Shown piece after piece: positions 11,236-24,206 of a DNA stretch of 64,000 bases. Below the pieces are notes generated by a model that did not search any database, was not told the DNA's origin, and saw nothing but the letters and a program-made list of their open reading frames with translations. The stretch is from Perilla frutescens. Taxonomy: Eukaryota > Streptophyta > Magnoliopsida > Lamiales > Lamiaceae. The stretch spans positions 2,502,501 through 2,566,500 of the forward strand of contig BRKX01000006.1 in the NCBI GenBank assembly GCA_026008535.1. The letters are read 5' to 3'. Positions within the stretch are counted from its first letter, which is position 1. Every line of letters begins with the position of its first letter. Both the position numbers and the translations under genes were made by a program.

Positions 11236-11243
11236 TATTTATA
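11236..11243 (-). promoter_or_regulatory. Candidate TATA box of the receptor kinase
   Basis: TATAAATA on the minus strand, about 220 bp upstream of the ATG at 11015. That would give a leader of roughly 190 nt made mostly of CT repeats. Inferred from position and consensus only. Confidence 0.45.
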
Positions 11244-11249
11244 AGCTCT

Positions 11250-12230
11250 TACAGATATTGAGATGGCCGGCTTTTTGTTTTTTGTTTTTAATTTTCATAT
11301 TCTTAGTAGAAGTACACATAACAACTTAAATTCGACACGCTTAATTCAAAAGCGTTCGTCGAAGATAAAATATTTATATGAAATTGTCTTATGAGCTAAA
11401 ATTTATAAGATGGTGAAAATTCGGATTCAAATTCACATTAAATGACACATTTGTAGTTTTATTAATGTTTAATTATGTTTGGATTTGATTCTTGATATGT
11501 CTTATAAATTTTTAACTCGTAAAACAGTCTCATACATTATTTCCCTTCGCCAAATCGGTTATAAATCACACATATTTTACACAATTAATATGGGACTTGA
11601 CCAATTTTCTATTTTTGAGTTGAAACATTGTATGTCAATATTCATATGCATGTGACAGAATTACATATGTTTGATTTATCTTTTCCTTTTGTCTATTTTC
11701 CAATCAACATTGACGGTTTTTAGGTTTGTCACGTTTTTCTTTATTTATACAATTCATTTAGGACGTGTGTATATGATAGAAGATATGTGTGGGCAGGGCC
11801 GTCCCAATAAATTTAAGATTAATTTTCAATCTATTAAGACACTAGTATAAATATCATAATTCATATTTCAAAACAATTAGTCATAAATTAAATTCAAAAC
11901 TCTTAATTTTTCAATTCCAATTATAATTCATAACATCCCTAGCTAGCTAATTCAAACACTATTATAAGATTAAACTATAATTTAAGTTTAAATTAACAAA
12001 ATGTAAATTGAACTCAAAACACCCGAAAATAAACATGTATTTTACATAATCTAAACAAAAATACTTGAACCTAATCTCAAATAAATTGAATTGAACAAAC
12101 AACAAAATATTAAAAACTTGAAGCCCCCTCCAAAAAAATATAAAAAAAAAAAGATAAATAATTAATAAAAATGAAAAAAAAGATAAATAATAAATCAAAG
12201 AAAGATAAATGTTAAATACATAATACGTAT
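11250..12230. other. AT-rich spacer, nothing recognised
   Basis: No open frame with motifs, no clear terminal repeats. The long minus-strand frame at about 11962-12288 is low-complexity hydrophobic sequence produced by AT-rich DNA. Confidence 0.5.
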
Positions 12231-12237
12231 TTAAATA

Positions 12238-12545
12238 GCAGGATAGGGTTTGGAGAAAGGTCACGAGTTCGAATCTCCTCAATACCACAGATCAGATGTG
12301 TGAGTAAAAAAAAATAGCGGGGGTAGGGAATTAGTCGGAGAACTGTTTTTGTTGAAAAAAGAAGGGGGTAAATTATTAACTCTTTACCTAGTAAAATTCT
12401 CAAATGTTGACACAACTTCGGTTCAATGTATGGACAAGAATTGGGCCAATCGTCCTCTTAGGATGACTTAATTAGTGGTGGAGTGGTGTAAGTTTGAGGT
12501 TTAAAGTCTCAAATTCGAATTCCACCAACATCTCTATATAAGTGT
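12238..12545. mobile_element. Two tRNA-related SINE-like pieces
   Basis: At 12262-12282 GGTCACGAGTTCGAATCTC looks like a Pol III B box. At 12470-12530 TAGTGGTGGAGTGG (A-box-like) is followed about 30 bp later by AAATTCGAATTCC (B-box-like). No tRNA cloverleaf is formed. These look like SINE relics; exact ends are not defined. Confidence 0.4.
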
Positions 12546-12656
12546 TCACCTGTTCACCTCTATATACGGTTGAATATTTATCGTCAAAGAAGAGTAGGAA
12601 AGAAAGAAAAAAAGGGGAACCATGAGTGAGCAGTTGGATTCTACTGTTCATAACCA

Positions 12657-13193
12657 TGTTTTATCTTATATCATTAGGAATGGATACAATAGATAATTGA
12701 AGATTACACGATAAAACCTATCTATAATCTAGATTTAACAGGAAAAAGAAATAATACAAAAGATAATTGCTAGCTAGTCTAGATAAACCGATCGGACCAA
12801 CGGCTCATGAACAGCCTATACAAGAATCCCCCTCAGATTATCGAGAAACACCATTCAGATACCGACAGATAAAGCTCAGTCACCTACAGCCGCAACCTTA
12901 GTTGCACCACCACAGCTAACACTCACTCACGAAGAGCAAGACGCACTATCTCACACAGAAGGAAGAAGAGGAAGAAAAAAGAAAAAGATCGAGATCTCTA
13001 ACTACTTTCTCTCTCATAAATCCTAGCCGCACATAGATTGAAATGAGTAATGTGTATAAGAGTAACCGCAACTAAGATATTAATAGGTCAATGGATAGGG
13101 CAAAGTGAGATGAGCCATCACAAATGGGCCGAGCAACTTATGCCTTGATTGGTTAAATAAATAAGCTCAACAAATGTGCCTCTAATTCCAACA
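12657..13193 (-). mobile_element. Copia-type LTR with degraded primer-binding site
   Basis: Read on the minus strand, 13193 begins TGTTGGAATTAGAGGC, a very common start for plant Copia LTRs, and the segment ends ATAAAACA at 12657. Immediately after comes TGGTTATGAACAG, a degraded version of the Met-tRNA primer site TGGTATCAGAGC. Length is 537 bp. No gag-pol follows, so this is a truncated copy or an LTR relic. No target duplication was seen. Confidence 0.55.
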
Positions 13194-13717
13194 TATATTT
13201 TATTGATGTTGAAAAATGACAAATAAAAAATTATATGACATTTATTTAGATGATGGGTATGAACGATACGAGAATAGAAGATGAAATAAAGTTGTAAACA
13301 AAAATTCTGATATGAGAAATGGAACATTATTTGGGGACCAAAGAATTTCATATCGAGTTAGACGAAGCCACTTGGGTGATATTTATTTCATATGTTGATG
13401 GGGAATTCTATTCTACCGGTTGGGGTACTACCCCAAACACTAATACATTATAATAATTTTTTATTATCCATCTAATATATTTTTATTATTTTTTAATGGT
13501 GTATTAATGATTGTGGGTGCTACCCCAACACCAACATAGAATTTCCCATATGTTGACTTGGTCTCGAATCCTTTTTTAGCTGTAAATTTCATGTGATCTG
13601 ATGAGTTGTTTCTGCCGCCTCTCATTTCACATGAAAACATCTACGTTCCACAAAATTTAATTGCCCATATTATCTAACACAACCACCAAATTAAATTATG
13701 AATGATAGAAGCTAAAA

Positions 13718-13799
<82 letters not shown>

Positions 13800-13836
13800 G
13801 TAGTAGTAGTAGTTACCGTAGAATAATAATAATAAT
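13718..13836. repeat. Compound (ATT)n-(AGT)n-(AAT)n microsatellite
   Basis: About 80 bp of ATT, then five AGT units, a short interruption, then AAT units. The ATT and AAT tracts are mutually complementary and could pair. Confidence 0.92.
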
Positions 13837-13839
13837 AAT

Positions 13840-16186
13840 TAACTTAATTTTGATCAAAATAATAATTTGGTTATAATTTCACTCAATTGACAACTTTATA
13901 AGAATTGCTAAATTCCTAAAAACTTACAAAGGTTTGGTTCTTATGGGCTATTAGCTAGGCCTTTAAATTATCTAATGTGTATAATGATTAAAAAAATCAA
14001 ATATTTGCAAGGTGTTTGGATTTTGGTCAATTCTTTTAAAATTATCAGTTTACTCTCTTTTTCTTTTGTCAATTGAGTAAAATTGCAATCAAATTATCAT
14101 GTTGATCAAAATGCATCCCTGATTTAAGAGGTTAAGATAATATTGAACCCTCAATGATCCAATTTCATCTTCTATTATATTTACACCTCCTACTATAGTT
14201 TTATGGAAAAATATTTCCCGCTCTGTGAATTTTTTGTGTTAATAATATTAGCCGGTTATATAATGTACATAAGCTTTATATCAACTGAAAAAGAGTTTCA
14301 CTTTTAATTCTGAAAAAGTATTATTTCTAAATGAAAAAATAAAATGGTATTATTTCTAAACATAAAATTGTGTATAAAAGTATGTGAAAAGATCATAGGA
14401 TGTGAAAAAAATGTGTGTTGATATGTGTTTGTTAATGGTGTTAAACTTAATTTCCATTCATAAAAGGACAATATCAGTCATTTTAAAAAGTCCAGAGGAC
14501 TAGATGGATCAAATAGCCAAAGAAGGGTAAAAAAAGTCTTGAAGAATAGTCGAGGAGGCTATGTGACCCTTAACCCTTTATTTTATTAGAAAGTACGTAC
14601 TGCCAGAAAAAAAAGTGGTGACATTTTTATAATTATGATTATATTTTTGGATTGAAAAAATATCCATTCTAATATTAAAAAATATCACATTTAATACTGA
14701 AAAGTATACGTCTGATATAAAGCTTATGTACAACCGTGTAAAAAAAAATGTGATAATGTTAATGTAGAACCGTCATCATATTTAGTAAAATGATTGATAA
14801 TTGACGAAAATTAGGGTGGCTTTGAGATTACATTATCCAACTATAGTTTAGCTGTATTACTATCACAATTATTATTCAAAAGGAAGTAATATAATATTAA
14901 TGTCATTTTCTTCTTTACCACGGTTGTATATAACAGACGGATTTTCAGTATTATAAGTTATAACAGACGGATTTTCAGTATTATAAGTTATATTTTTTCA
15001 ATAAAAAATGTAGTAATAATATAAAAATGTTGCTGCCTTTTTTTAGAAATATTTTCCAGTAAAATAAACATGATATTTTTATATGATATAAAACTTATAT
15101 ATAATTGATGTCCGTAAGGCCATCACAACATTAAAAGAGCAAAATATGGAAAATAAACTCCCGCCACCAACACCACTGAGCCTGTCACACCTAGCTTATC
15201 AAGTGTGGTTAGTCTCTCTTGTATGGTTTGCAGGCTATTACATAAGCATGTGATTTACTCAGTGCGCACCTCAATCGGTAGCGGTTGTGGGTTACCCTAA
15301 TTGACAAAAAAAATATGGAAAATAAACTCACTTTGATTTAAAGTAAATAATCGGGATAATATCCTGCTAGACGATTTGAGAAGTCAATCAATATATAAAT
15401 ACTTAGATTTTTCATAGTAACTACTCATACATTTTATTAGACAAACTAAACATTATGAAAACTCAAATCGTACCTACAACGTAACCACCCCTAACAAAGA
15501 CTCGTAATATTATTTTTAAGGCGGTAACAACGGTCCTCAGCAGTCGTTTGACTATAAGATTTAATCTACTTTCAAACGTGCATGTGAATATGTGATTAAC
15601 ACTAAATCTCTAACTAAAAAAAATATCAAATACTTTTTAAGAAGCTATTTGTGGCCTTTCAAACATCTTAATTAATATTGACCTTGACTAGATGTGTCGA
15701 CTCATAAGATAGTTTTTCTAGCTCGATTGAAGAATATTCACGAATAATGTGTTGATAGGCTAATTAATTTTAAACGTTACACAAGTTTGAAAGTTCATAT
15801 TTTGTCTTATAACTTTTGCTTCTATTAAAAAGACAAGCGTAGACTTGCTATTTTCTTATTTTCAATTGAAATTGATTTTAGTAACAGTATACTTAGCTTC
15901 ATATTAATTAGATTTTCTTTTAAATATAAGTGCCGGGAGTACCTTGATTAAAATGACGATAAATCTTTTATTTTGGATTAAAAAATGATCATGAAGGTTT
16001 TAACAATGGACTTCTTATAAAATATAGTAAGTTCAGATTTCCATTTTTTTTTATCATCAATATTACATAGCTTAATTGGTGGGCAAATAAGAATAAGGTA
16101 GTTTTATGTCTTGTTAGAGTCCATATGTGGGTCTAAGTCGTGTTGATTGATAAACACTCACTTTGCAAAAGTTTTTAGTTGTCTTT
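13840..16186. other. AT-rich spacer with small repeats, no gene
   Basis: This holds a perfect 30-bp tandem duplication (14929-14958 and 14959-14988, unit beginning tataacagacgg). A possible SINE tail lies at about 15185-15310 (gtgatttactcagtgcgcacc, then ggtagcggttgtgggtta, then an A run). Otherwise there is no coding or repeat structure I can support. Confidence 0.5.
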
Positions 16187-17451
16187 TGATGCACGTCTGC
16201 GAAGGATTATGTTTTAATGTGTTGTCATTCATTACATTTTAATATTTTGAGTTTATTTCATCACGTTTTGATATAGTTTCACATGTTATTGTGCAGATTT
16301 AAGTGGTTTAGAGATATTCGTAGCTCGATGATTATTTTATATGTTGAAGAATCAAGTTGTAAGAGCCAATAGCACGAATAAGTTGGAAAAGATAAAAATG
16401 TGGCTTTGAAGGATTGCATGGGTGGCGCAATATAAAAGAGGAACATGGCACGGGTGGTGCAAGGGAAAAAGAATGAAGCAGCGACGCCAAGAAATGGATC
16501 ATTTTTTATTTCCCTATTTTTCTAGCTTTCCTTTTCGTTTGGGTTTATTTAGACCAATTTTTGGAGGCTTATATCATTATTTTAGAATACAGCTTAAATT
16601 TACTGCTTTCCTCTGCAATATTGAAGATTGAAGATTTTGGAGTTTTATTTTACATCATTCCATTAAGGTTCTTTTAATCTACTAAAATTTTAATTATGTC
16701 TTTTAATTTCTTTACTATTTCCTTTATTTTAGATTTCATTATGAGTGAGTAGTTTTTATAATTATTTATAAGGTTTGCAACATGTATGAAATTATGTATT
16801 GATTTAATTACTTATTAATTTCCTTCCAATTATATGGTTCAATCATTCAAGTTTAGAATTCTCATGCATGATTAAGGTCATAGTCATTGTATGCTAGCTA
16901 ATTAATTTGAGTCCTAGCGGAGATAATGAATTAGTAGGATTAAATTAAATGATTTGATACATGTACTTATGATCTATATGGGGTTTTAAATCTGTTGATC
17001 TATTGTGAGTTAACAATTAATCTAAAGACTAAAGTAATAGATAAATTATTAATCAACTTTTACCTTGAGACCTGACGAAGATAGGTAATTAGAATTCTGA
17101 CCCTCCACCGATAATTAGATTATTGTTGTAAGTTGATAGAATTGAATTAATATATAATGGGATCATGAGTATGCATTCCATATGATTAATTATTTTGTTT
17201 AATTGATAGTTCACATTTTTAGTCTTGCTTACTTTGCATTTGATTTGATAATTGAATTTAGCAATTTAATTTTAATTATTTGCCTAGGTTTAATCAATTA
17301 AAAATTAGGTAGCCTGGATAATAAAAACATGTTAGCTTAGTACTTGGTGTAAATCATAATTGCAGTCTCTGTGGATACGATACTCGATTTACTAGTTTTA
17401 TTGCACTGATCTGTGTTAGTTGCAGTTAAGTGCATAAAAAATAGTGCATCA
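16187..17451 (+). mobile_element. Level-0 LTR of an old gypsy (Athila/Tat-like) element
   Basis: The 1265-bp segment starts TGATGCAC and ends GTGCATCA, an 8-bp terminal inversion of the TG..CA kind. Near its end is ctgtggatacgatactcgattta, a phrase common in Athila/Tat-type LTRs. Immediately downstream (17452-17475) is acttttttgcgctgttgcgg, a decayed form of the primer site TTTTTGGCGCCGTTGCC. The gag of the same element resumes at about 40815, on the far side of the chromovirus-like insertion. Confidence 0.72.
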
Positions 17452-17475
17452 ACTTTTTTGCGCTGTTGCGGTAGA
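17452..17475 (+). other. Decayed primer-binding site of the level-0 element
   Basis: TTTTTTGCGCTGTTGCGG compares with the TTTTTGGCGCCGTTGCCGG type used by Athila/Tat elements. It lies directly after the LTR end, where reverse transcription would be primed. Confidence 0.6.
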
Positions 17476-17532
17476 CTGTATTAGATTATACATTGATATT
17501 ATTACTAATAGTGTTTTATTACTTTAGGCAGT

Positions 17533-18056
17533 TATCGTGACCCAGGTTGTTTCTAAAGAAAATTTGAATGAGAAGGATAAAGGCATAGTCTTTGGAAAAT
17601 CTGCAAAATCTAGGGCTCGGGAAAGTGATGAAGAATTCAAGTCTGAGTTGCCAAATGGGGAATTGACTAGTTGTGCGCCATGTGTCAAAGATCCAGCGGA
17701 GAAGTGATTCAATTTGAGCTGCACATTTGTCATGAGATGAGGAGGTCTACAGAAGATGTGCACTTATTTTATTTCTTTCAATTAAGTGAATTAGTCACAA
17801 TTAATTAGATTTCCAGTTAAAGCTTTGAATTATTGTAAATTACAAAAGAGTACTTGTGGTCCCCTTTTGGGTATTTAGGGTTGCGGCGTGATGAAGGAGA
17901 AGGCAAGAAAAAGTTCATCCAAATTGCTCTCTCTCTCTCTCTCTCTCTTCTTATTCTATTCTACTCCATCAAAGTTTCAGTCTTTATTAACAGAAAAATA
18001 CAAAAATATATATTGTTATATCCCAGCTAATAGATCTTTCTAGTAGGATCATTACA
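17533..18056 (+). repeat. 5' LTR of the level-1 element
   Basis: A 524-bp copy of the 3' LTR with a longer CT microsatellite. It starts TATCGTGACCC where the 3' copy has TGTCGTGACCC and ends CATTACA. The primer site GTGGTGTCAAAAGCC (18058-18072), a variant of TGGTATCAGAGCC (Met-tRNA), follows directly. Confidence 0.85.
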
Positions 18057-18088
18057 AGTGGTGTCAAAAGCCTTCAATCTTAGGAAAG

Positions 18089-19140
18089 ATGGCAGAAGCT
18101 ACTCGTTTTAAGGACCTAAAAGATGCACAAAAAAAAGATAGATCAGACTTTGAAGGCGGAAGCACTGAAACGTGAAGCAACAGAAATGAAATTGCAAGAG
18201 CAAATCTCTGGTGTGGCAGCAAAGATGGGTGGATTACTTGGGAAATTTGATAATCTGTCAAGTACACTAGGCTCCATTCAACTACAACTATCAAATCTCA
18301 CCAACAAGGGAAAATCTGTGGATGAGACATCAAGTTTAGGGGAGCCACCAACAAACTGGCAGAGTGAAGGTGATTACTCTAGACCTCAAACGACCCCTGG
18401 GAATCGCATGCTTATGGATCAATCTGGTGTTTTCGCTCCCATACCCAAAATAGATTTTCCTAGGTTTAGCATGGATACTGAAATGTCTAGGTTACTTTGA
18501 TCTAGTCCCTAATATTCCTGATCACCAGAAAATTACTCTAGCTTCTATGCACATGGAAGGAAGAGCAGCTATATGGTATCAAAACCAGAAAGACAACTAA
18601 ACTCAGTTGGGCTCAGTTTTTGGAATTGATTTCTGCTCAATTTGAGGAGTTAAAAGAGGCCAAAATAATTGTAGAATTCAATAAACTCGAACACACAGGC
18701 TCATGCAGATTATGTGGATAAATTTGAAGAGCTTAAATCTTGCATGCTTCTTATCAATAGGGGTGAATTTTCTGAGGAATACTTTATGGCAAGTTTTGTT
18801 AGTGGTCTCAGTGAGGAATTGCAAGCCGCTATATGGATGTTCAAACCTGCAACACTTTAAGAGACCATTGAATTGGGACATGACCAAATTCAATCTACCG
18901 AAGTTCTTACAAGGAAGCTAAAAGGTTCTGTCAGGCCTACTTCTACTACTTTCACCAGGTATAGGAAGTTTGACACTGTAAACACCAACACATCTGCTAG
19001 TGAAATCAAACCTAAGTTGAGCAACCCTCTTACTAAACCTCATTTCAAGTTACTTACAGCTACTGAAATGTCTAAGAGGAGGGAGAAAGGGTTGAGTTAT
19101 AACTGCGATGAAACCCTTCACAGTGGGGCACAAATGTAAG
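18089..19140 (+). pseudogene. Level-1 gag (frameshifted)
   Basis: It begins MAEATRFKDLKDAQ at 18089 and shifts frame by about 18170. It continues through IDFPRFSMD (a gypsy gag landmark for the sequence-specific N-terminal part) and a Gln-rich alignment segment, ending in the decayed zinc-knuckle area near 19100. It would form the retrotransposon capsid. Several frame changes mean no full Gag can be made. Confidence 0.75.
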
Positions 19141-19485
19141 CAAAGGAGTTTATATTTGATTATGACAGAAGAGGAGGAAAAGTCCTACCTACAAAGCATT
19201 CAAGATATTCCGAAAGAGGTGGTGGCTGAAACTGAAATGGAGGAAATACAAATTACCATTAGTGCAATTATGGGAGAGCAGGATTTAACCACCATGAGGT
19301 TATTAAGAATAGTTGGGCAACAAAAAATAAATATTCTCATTGATTCTGGAAGTACCTTGAGCTTCATCAATGAGGCAACAACCAAGACTCTAAAATGCAC
19401 TTTAGAACCTACCAAGCCCTTACTTGTTAAGGTGACCAATGGTAACAAAATGGTGAGTTCTACCAGGGTTTCCCATTTCAAATAG
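19108..19485 (+). pseudogene. Level-1 aspartic protease fragment
   Basis: The open stretch contains ILIDSGSTLSFINEA, with the aspartic protease active-site triad DSG, preceded by the usual short strand (RLLRIVGQQKIN). This domain cleaves the Gag-Pol polyprotein. The frame breaks soon after, near 19485. Confidence 0.8.
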
Positions 19486-19873
19486 TCAATGTAGAAACAT
19501 CAATTCACCTATTCACTCAGGGTTTTGGCTACTGAAGGATGTGACCTAATTCTAGGGGGGATTGGTTAAAGTCATGCACTTCAGTTGAACTAGACTATGA
19601 TGAGATGGCCATCACCATTATAGTGTCTGGGAAGAAAATTAAAATACAAGCCATGACAGGGGAAGGGCAATGCCAGTTTATTTATGGCCCTACCTTATAT
19701 AAGATGGTGCATCACTCACCTTCTCGGATTGAAGAAATCTACTAGGTTAAGGTTAAGGATGTCTATGAAGAACCACCAACCCAACTGAAACACCTACTGC
19801 TAGAGTTTGGTGATGTGTTTTCAGAACCAACTGGTCTACTCCCAATAGAGGTATTGAGCACTACATAAACCTC

Positions 19874-21184
19874 TTGCTAAGAAGCACTCCAAAGCATCAA
19901 TATCCATACAAGGTATCTCATTCCCAAAAGAATGAAATAGAAAGAATTGTGGAAGGTTTATTGGAGACATGTGAAATACAACCAATCAGGAGTCCATTTT
20001 CTTCTCCTGTACTTTTGGTGAAAAAGAAGGACTCTATATGGAGGATGTGTGTGGATTACATATATTTAAATAGTCTTACTGTGAAGCATGACTATCCAAT
20101 ACCTGTAATTGATGAACTATTGGATGAACTAAATTGTGCTAAATTCTTTTCTAAAATAGACCTCAGATCAGACTATTTTCAGATCTTAATGACACCTGAA
20201 CATAGGTATTTGACTGCTTTCAAGACACACAATGGGCATTATGAATTCTTGGTCATGCCATTCGGCCTATGTAATGCCCCTGCCACCTTTCAATCATTGA
20301 TGAATAAGGTGTTCAGAGATCATTTAAGAAGAAGTGTACTGGTATTTTTTGATGATATATTGCTTTACAATAAAAGTTGGGAGGAACACTTGAAACACTT
20401 AAGAGAGGTTTTATCCCTGTTAAGGAAGAACCAACTATATGCCAAAAGAAGTAAGCGTCACTTTGGATAACAAACTATTTCCTATCTGGGGCACATCATT
20501 TCTCATGAAGGTGTTTCAACTGATCCTGATAAAATTAAGGGGATGTTAGATTGGCCAGTGCCTAATAATCTAAAGTAGCTAAGGGGTTTTCTTGGATTAA
20601 CTGGCTATTATAGAAAATTTATGAAGGGCTATGGTACAATCAGCAGGCCCTTGACTTCTTTGTTGAAGAAAGGAGCTTTTGCTTGGAGCAAGAAAGCAGA
20701 TGATGCCTTTAATGAATTAAAGTTGGTCATGGTGACTGCACCAGTACTAGCTCTGCCAGACTTCTCTCTACCGTTCATTTTAGAGACTGATGCCAGTAGG
20801 ATGGGAATATGAGCAGTTTTAATGCAAAAGAACAAGCCAATTGCTTATCTCAGCAAACTGCTAAGTCTTAAACATCAAGGCCTCTCCATTTATGAGAAAT
20901 AATTTTTTGTTATCCTATTAGCAGTGCAAAAATGGAAATGCTATCTAAAAGGTCACAAATTTGTGATCAAAACAGACCAACAAGCTTTAAAACATCTTCT
21001 GGACCAAAGGATCACTACTCCTCTACAACATAAATGGATCCCTAAGCTTTTTTGGGGTCTAGAATATGAACTACAATATAAGAAAAGTGTGGAAAACAAA
21101 GTTACTGATGCACTTTCCAGAAAAGGGGTGGAAGACCATTTCTGTGAAGCTATTACTGATGCTTCACCCTCTTGGGTACAATAG
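19874..21184 (+). pseudogene. Level-1 reverse transcriptase and RNase H (stops)
   Basis: RT motifs in order are SPFSSPVLLVKKKDS, CVDYIYLNS, FSKIDLRSDYFQI, FLVMPFGLCNAPATFQ and the catalytic VFFDDILLY (the YxDD box has FDD). From about 20580 come the connection and RNase H domains (LTGYYRKFM, LETDASRMGI, IKTDQQALKHLL, VTDALSRK). In-frame stops occur at about 20467, 20576, 20810 and 20900, where related elements have Gln, Gln, Gly and Glu codons. It cannot produce a full polymerase. Confidence 0.85.
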
Positions 21185-21304
21185 GTAATTGCTAGTTATG
21201 TTGCAGATAAATTTCACACTCAAGTTATTGAAACAAAGGCCATAGACCCATCTGCACTACCAGAGTTTGAACTATGTGGAGTGGTAGTGAGATATAAGAG
21301 CAAG

Positions 21305-22538
21305 TGACGCGCGGTCGTTTCGAGGTCAGAATAAATCTCAAGAGAGACTTATCCTTGTGCCCACAGCGGGCGTAGCCAGCAATGTGAGTAAATGGTCGAT
21401 CCCACGAGGAGCTGCGAATTCTATCTTCCAATGTCACTTTTCCAAAAGGTTTGAGGATTGTTGTGGTTTCCGCACTTCGTATGTAAATACTTTAAAGTAA
21501 ATCTTGCAAAAAATAGAAATAACAAAAACAAAGAAAACAAAGAAACGATCAGAAGTAACGTATTCTGGATTAGAACTTCGAATCAAACTTAACAAACATT
21601 TTCCCGATCATGGGCATACTGATTTCTTATGTGAATTAAATCATCCAGTTATAGACACCCGAATTTCTTCATTTGTGTCCAATCTATCCTTTCAGATTAG
21701 ATTAGAGGTGATTTCTCGTCCCCTAAACCCTAACTTGTTACCCAACCCTGATTTCTCATTTGATTGTAAGCAACAAGCAGCTTTTTACCCTAGACAGACC
21801 CAGATCTATTGCAAACACTGATTTCTCGTGTGCCTACAATACCCCGTGATGTACCCGGTCCCTTTATGATCAACACACAGTTACGATTCATTGACCATGT
21901 ATAGATTTAGCGTGCCCAATTTCAATTAACGAGTGATCAGCCACATTAATTAGCTTAATATGCTTTAGTGCAACAAAGAAAACAATACACGATGGAAACC
22001 AAATTAACACAGTGTTATGCCCAAACTGCCTCACGGTTTTTATATGTTTGTTAAGTTATCATCTCCATTCAATCCGGAATAAAAGATCTAGCCACGCATG
22101 CAAGACATAAACATAAAGACAATATTTAAAGACATGAAATTAAATAAAAACTTACTGAAATAAATAAGAAATGAGTCTTGACTCCAATGTCGAACTTAAC
22201 AACATGAACTGGAAATCCTACGTTCCGAGGGCATAAGGCCCACAACAAGTCTGCCAGGTTCAGAATCTCCTCAAGTCTTGTGGGCATAACGACCATTTCT
22301 CAGCAACATTGGAATGTGATGGACTCTACAAGCTGGAACCTTTCATGGAGATTGGTGCTATGAAAATATCATCGAACTTGTATCATCGTATTTCAGCTCT
22401 AAAATGTCCACAGTGCGTGATTTTACTCTCTTCATGCCTCTGCTCATATTTCTGGCTCTTTCCGACTCTAAACAACAAAAACAAGGACAAAATAATGAGA
22501 AAAAGACTCCAAAAATATGAGAGAAATTGGACTTGTCA
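21305..22538 (-). repeat. 3' LTR (full length) of the Athila-like element
   Basis: A 1234-bp LTR. On the minus strand it begins TGACAAGTCCAATTTC at 22538 and ends at 21305 (plus-strand start TGACGCGCGGTCG). Just outside its start lies cacttgagatatgcttgtcctcaagcatgg, the conserved pre-LTR hairpin of Athila/Tat elements, and the purine tract. Confidence 0.8.
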
Positions 22539-23683
22539 CACCCACCCACTTGAGATATGCTTGTCCTCAAGCATGGAGTACAATGTGCCTAAAAAGAAAA
22601 GAAAGAAAATAAAAGAAAGGCGGAAAAGACAGACAGACAAAGACTCGACACAAAGCATACATAGACATAATCCCTTTCGGGCACAGAGGCTAAGTTACTG
22701 ATCTCATAAAATAACATGCGAACTGCTTAACACATCATTGTGCCCACTACGAATCAAAATGAACTAAGTGATGGATCCACTCATATTTTTCTCACTCAAT
22801 GTGTTTTGGGCTCAGTGTATACGCTCAATGAAAACATATTTGAATTGAATGTCACTAAAGGCTTGCAACTGCTCTTTTTCCTCCACCACTTTTAGAATCG
22901 AGAACACACATATGCTAAGGACTTAGAGGGTTGTAATGTGGCTACAGGTTATAGGTAGGAAATATTTGGATTTAGGCTCAATTTAGTCAGGTTTTCCCTA
23001 TGGGAGGATTTATTTTGACTCTTATTGGCCTTTGCCACCGTGCCCATTTTACTTAAGCTCTTGCTTCCGATTTTTTTCATTATGGGCATTCTGAGCTTTA
23101 GATATTGAGGGGTTTCAGTACTTAGATTTTTTTTCTTTTTATTGCTACCCCTTTCTTTTTTTCTTTTTTCTTTTTTCTCTTTTTGTGCACTTTATGCCTT
23201 GTAACACACCATATTATCTTTCCCTTGTGCCCATGGTCTTTTTTTTTTGGTTTCATGAAAGGAACATGACCAGAGCATTGTGAAATTTGGCTCAAAAAGG
23301 GCTGCAAAGATAATTAAAAGGGGTGGTTTTATTTGGTCTTGTGGCTCAGAAAGAAAATTGCCTAAGCATTTTTGTGTACCCCCAAATTCATTGTGACCTC
23401 GGAATATAGCAGAAGCAAATTCTGGTTCTCCTAAATTCAAAAATGCAAAAATCACACAAGAAAGAATTATTGCAGACATCATGAAGATAGACTCAATTCC
23501 TCACATGGTATTTAGTTCATTTATCATTTAAACAGTGTTACGGGCATGCTGACATGAATATGCAAATAAACAAGTTGTCTAATGGTCACAGGACCCTAGA
23601 CTCCATGCTTTTAAGTTCAAATATCTATACATGCTTGACTCAAATCAAACCAACAAAAGAAAGTGAAATAACCCTCACCCACA

Positions 23684-23877
23684 CACTTTGCCTTAGGCAA
23701 AGTGGATGTGAAAAGATTGTTTCATGAAAAAAAAACTAACAAAAACTAAGTGGCCATCCCACTTACACACTTTACCTTAGGCAAAGTGGGTGAATAAGGT
23801 GGTCACCAAAACAAATAAAAAAAATAAACAGACTCCAAATGTCCTCGCCACCCACACACTTTGCTGTAGGCAAAGTG
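23684..23877. repeat. Three spaced hairpin repeats in the Athila-like 3' region
   Basis: Near-identical palindromic units of about 21 bp of the form cactttgccttaggcaaagtg lie at 23684-23704, 23768-23788 and 23857-23877, each followed by gtg or ggtg. Spacing is 84 and 89 bp. They fall between the integrase end and the 3' LTR of the level-2 element, in RNA-coding but untranslated sequence. Confidence 0.8.
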
Positions 23878-24206
23878 GGTGAAAAAGGACGACTCTGGAG
23901 AGATAAAAAAACTAAAATAATGGAAAGAGAGAACCGGATCAAAGAGGGCACGATGTTCGGTAAATCAGGCTTGCTTGAAGTGGCGTCGAGGGCATTTGCC
24001 AATGCATTCCAGAATGGTAGCCATTTTTTCCGTGCCATGTACTGTAAAAACACAACTAGAGGAAACCGTAAAATTCATCCTATCCAATAGAAAAAAACTT
24101 AAAAGGAAATAACATAATTAAAATAAATTCCAAGAAAATAAAAACCTGGGTTGCCTCCCAGTCAGCACCCTTAGTTATTGTCGTGGGCACAATGCTTATT
24201 TCTTAT

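Noticed and set aside
12262..12282. Possible tRNA gene (GGTTCGAATC-like T arm)
   Set aside because: No acceptor stem, D arm or anticodon stem can be formed at the right spacing; a SINE relic is likelier.
23684..23877. CRISPR-like regular repeats
   Set aside because: Only three units, palindromic, in a plant retrotransposon; spacing and context do not fit a CRISPR array.
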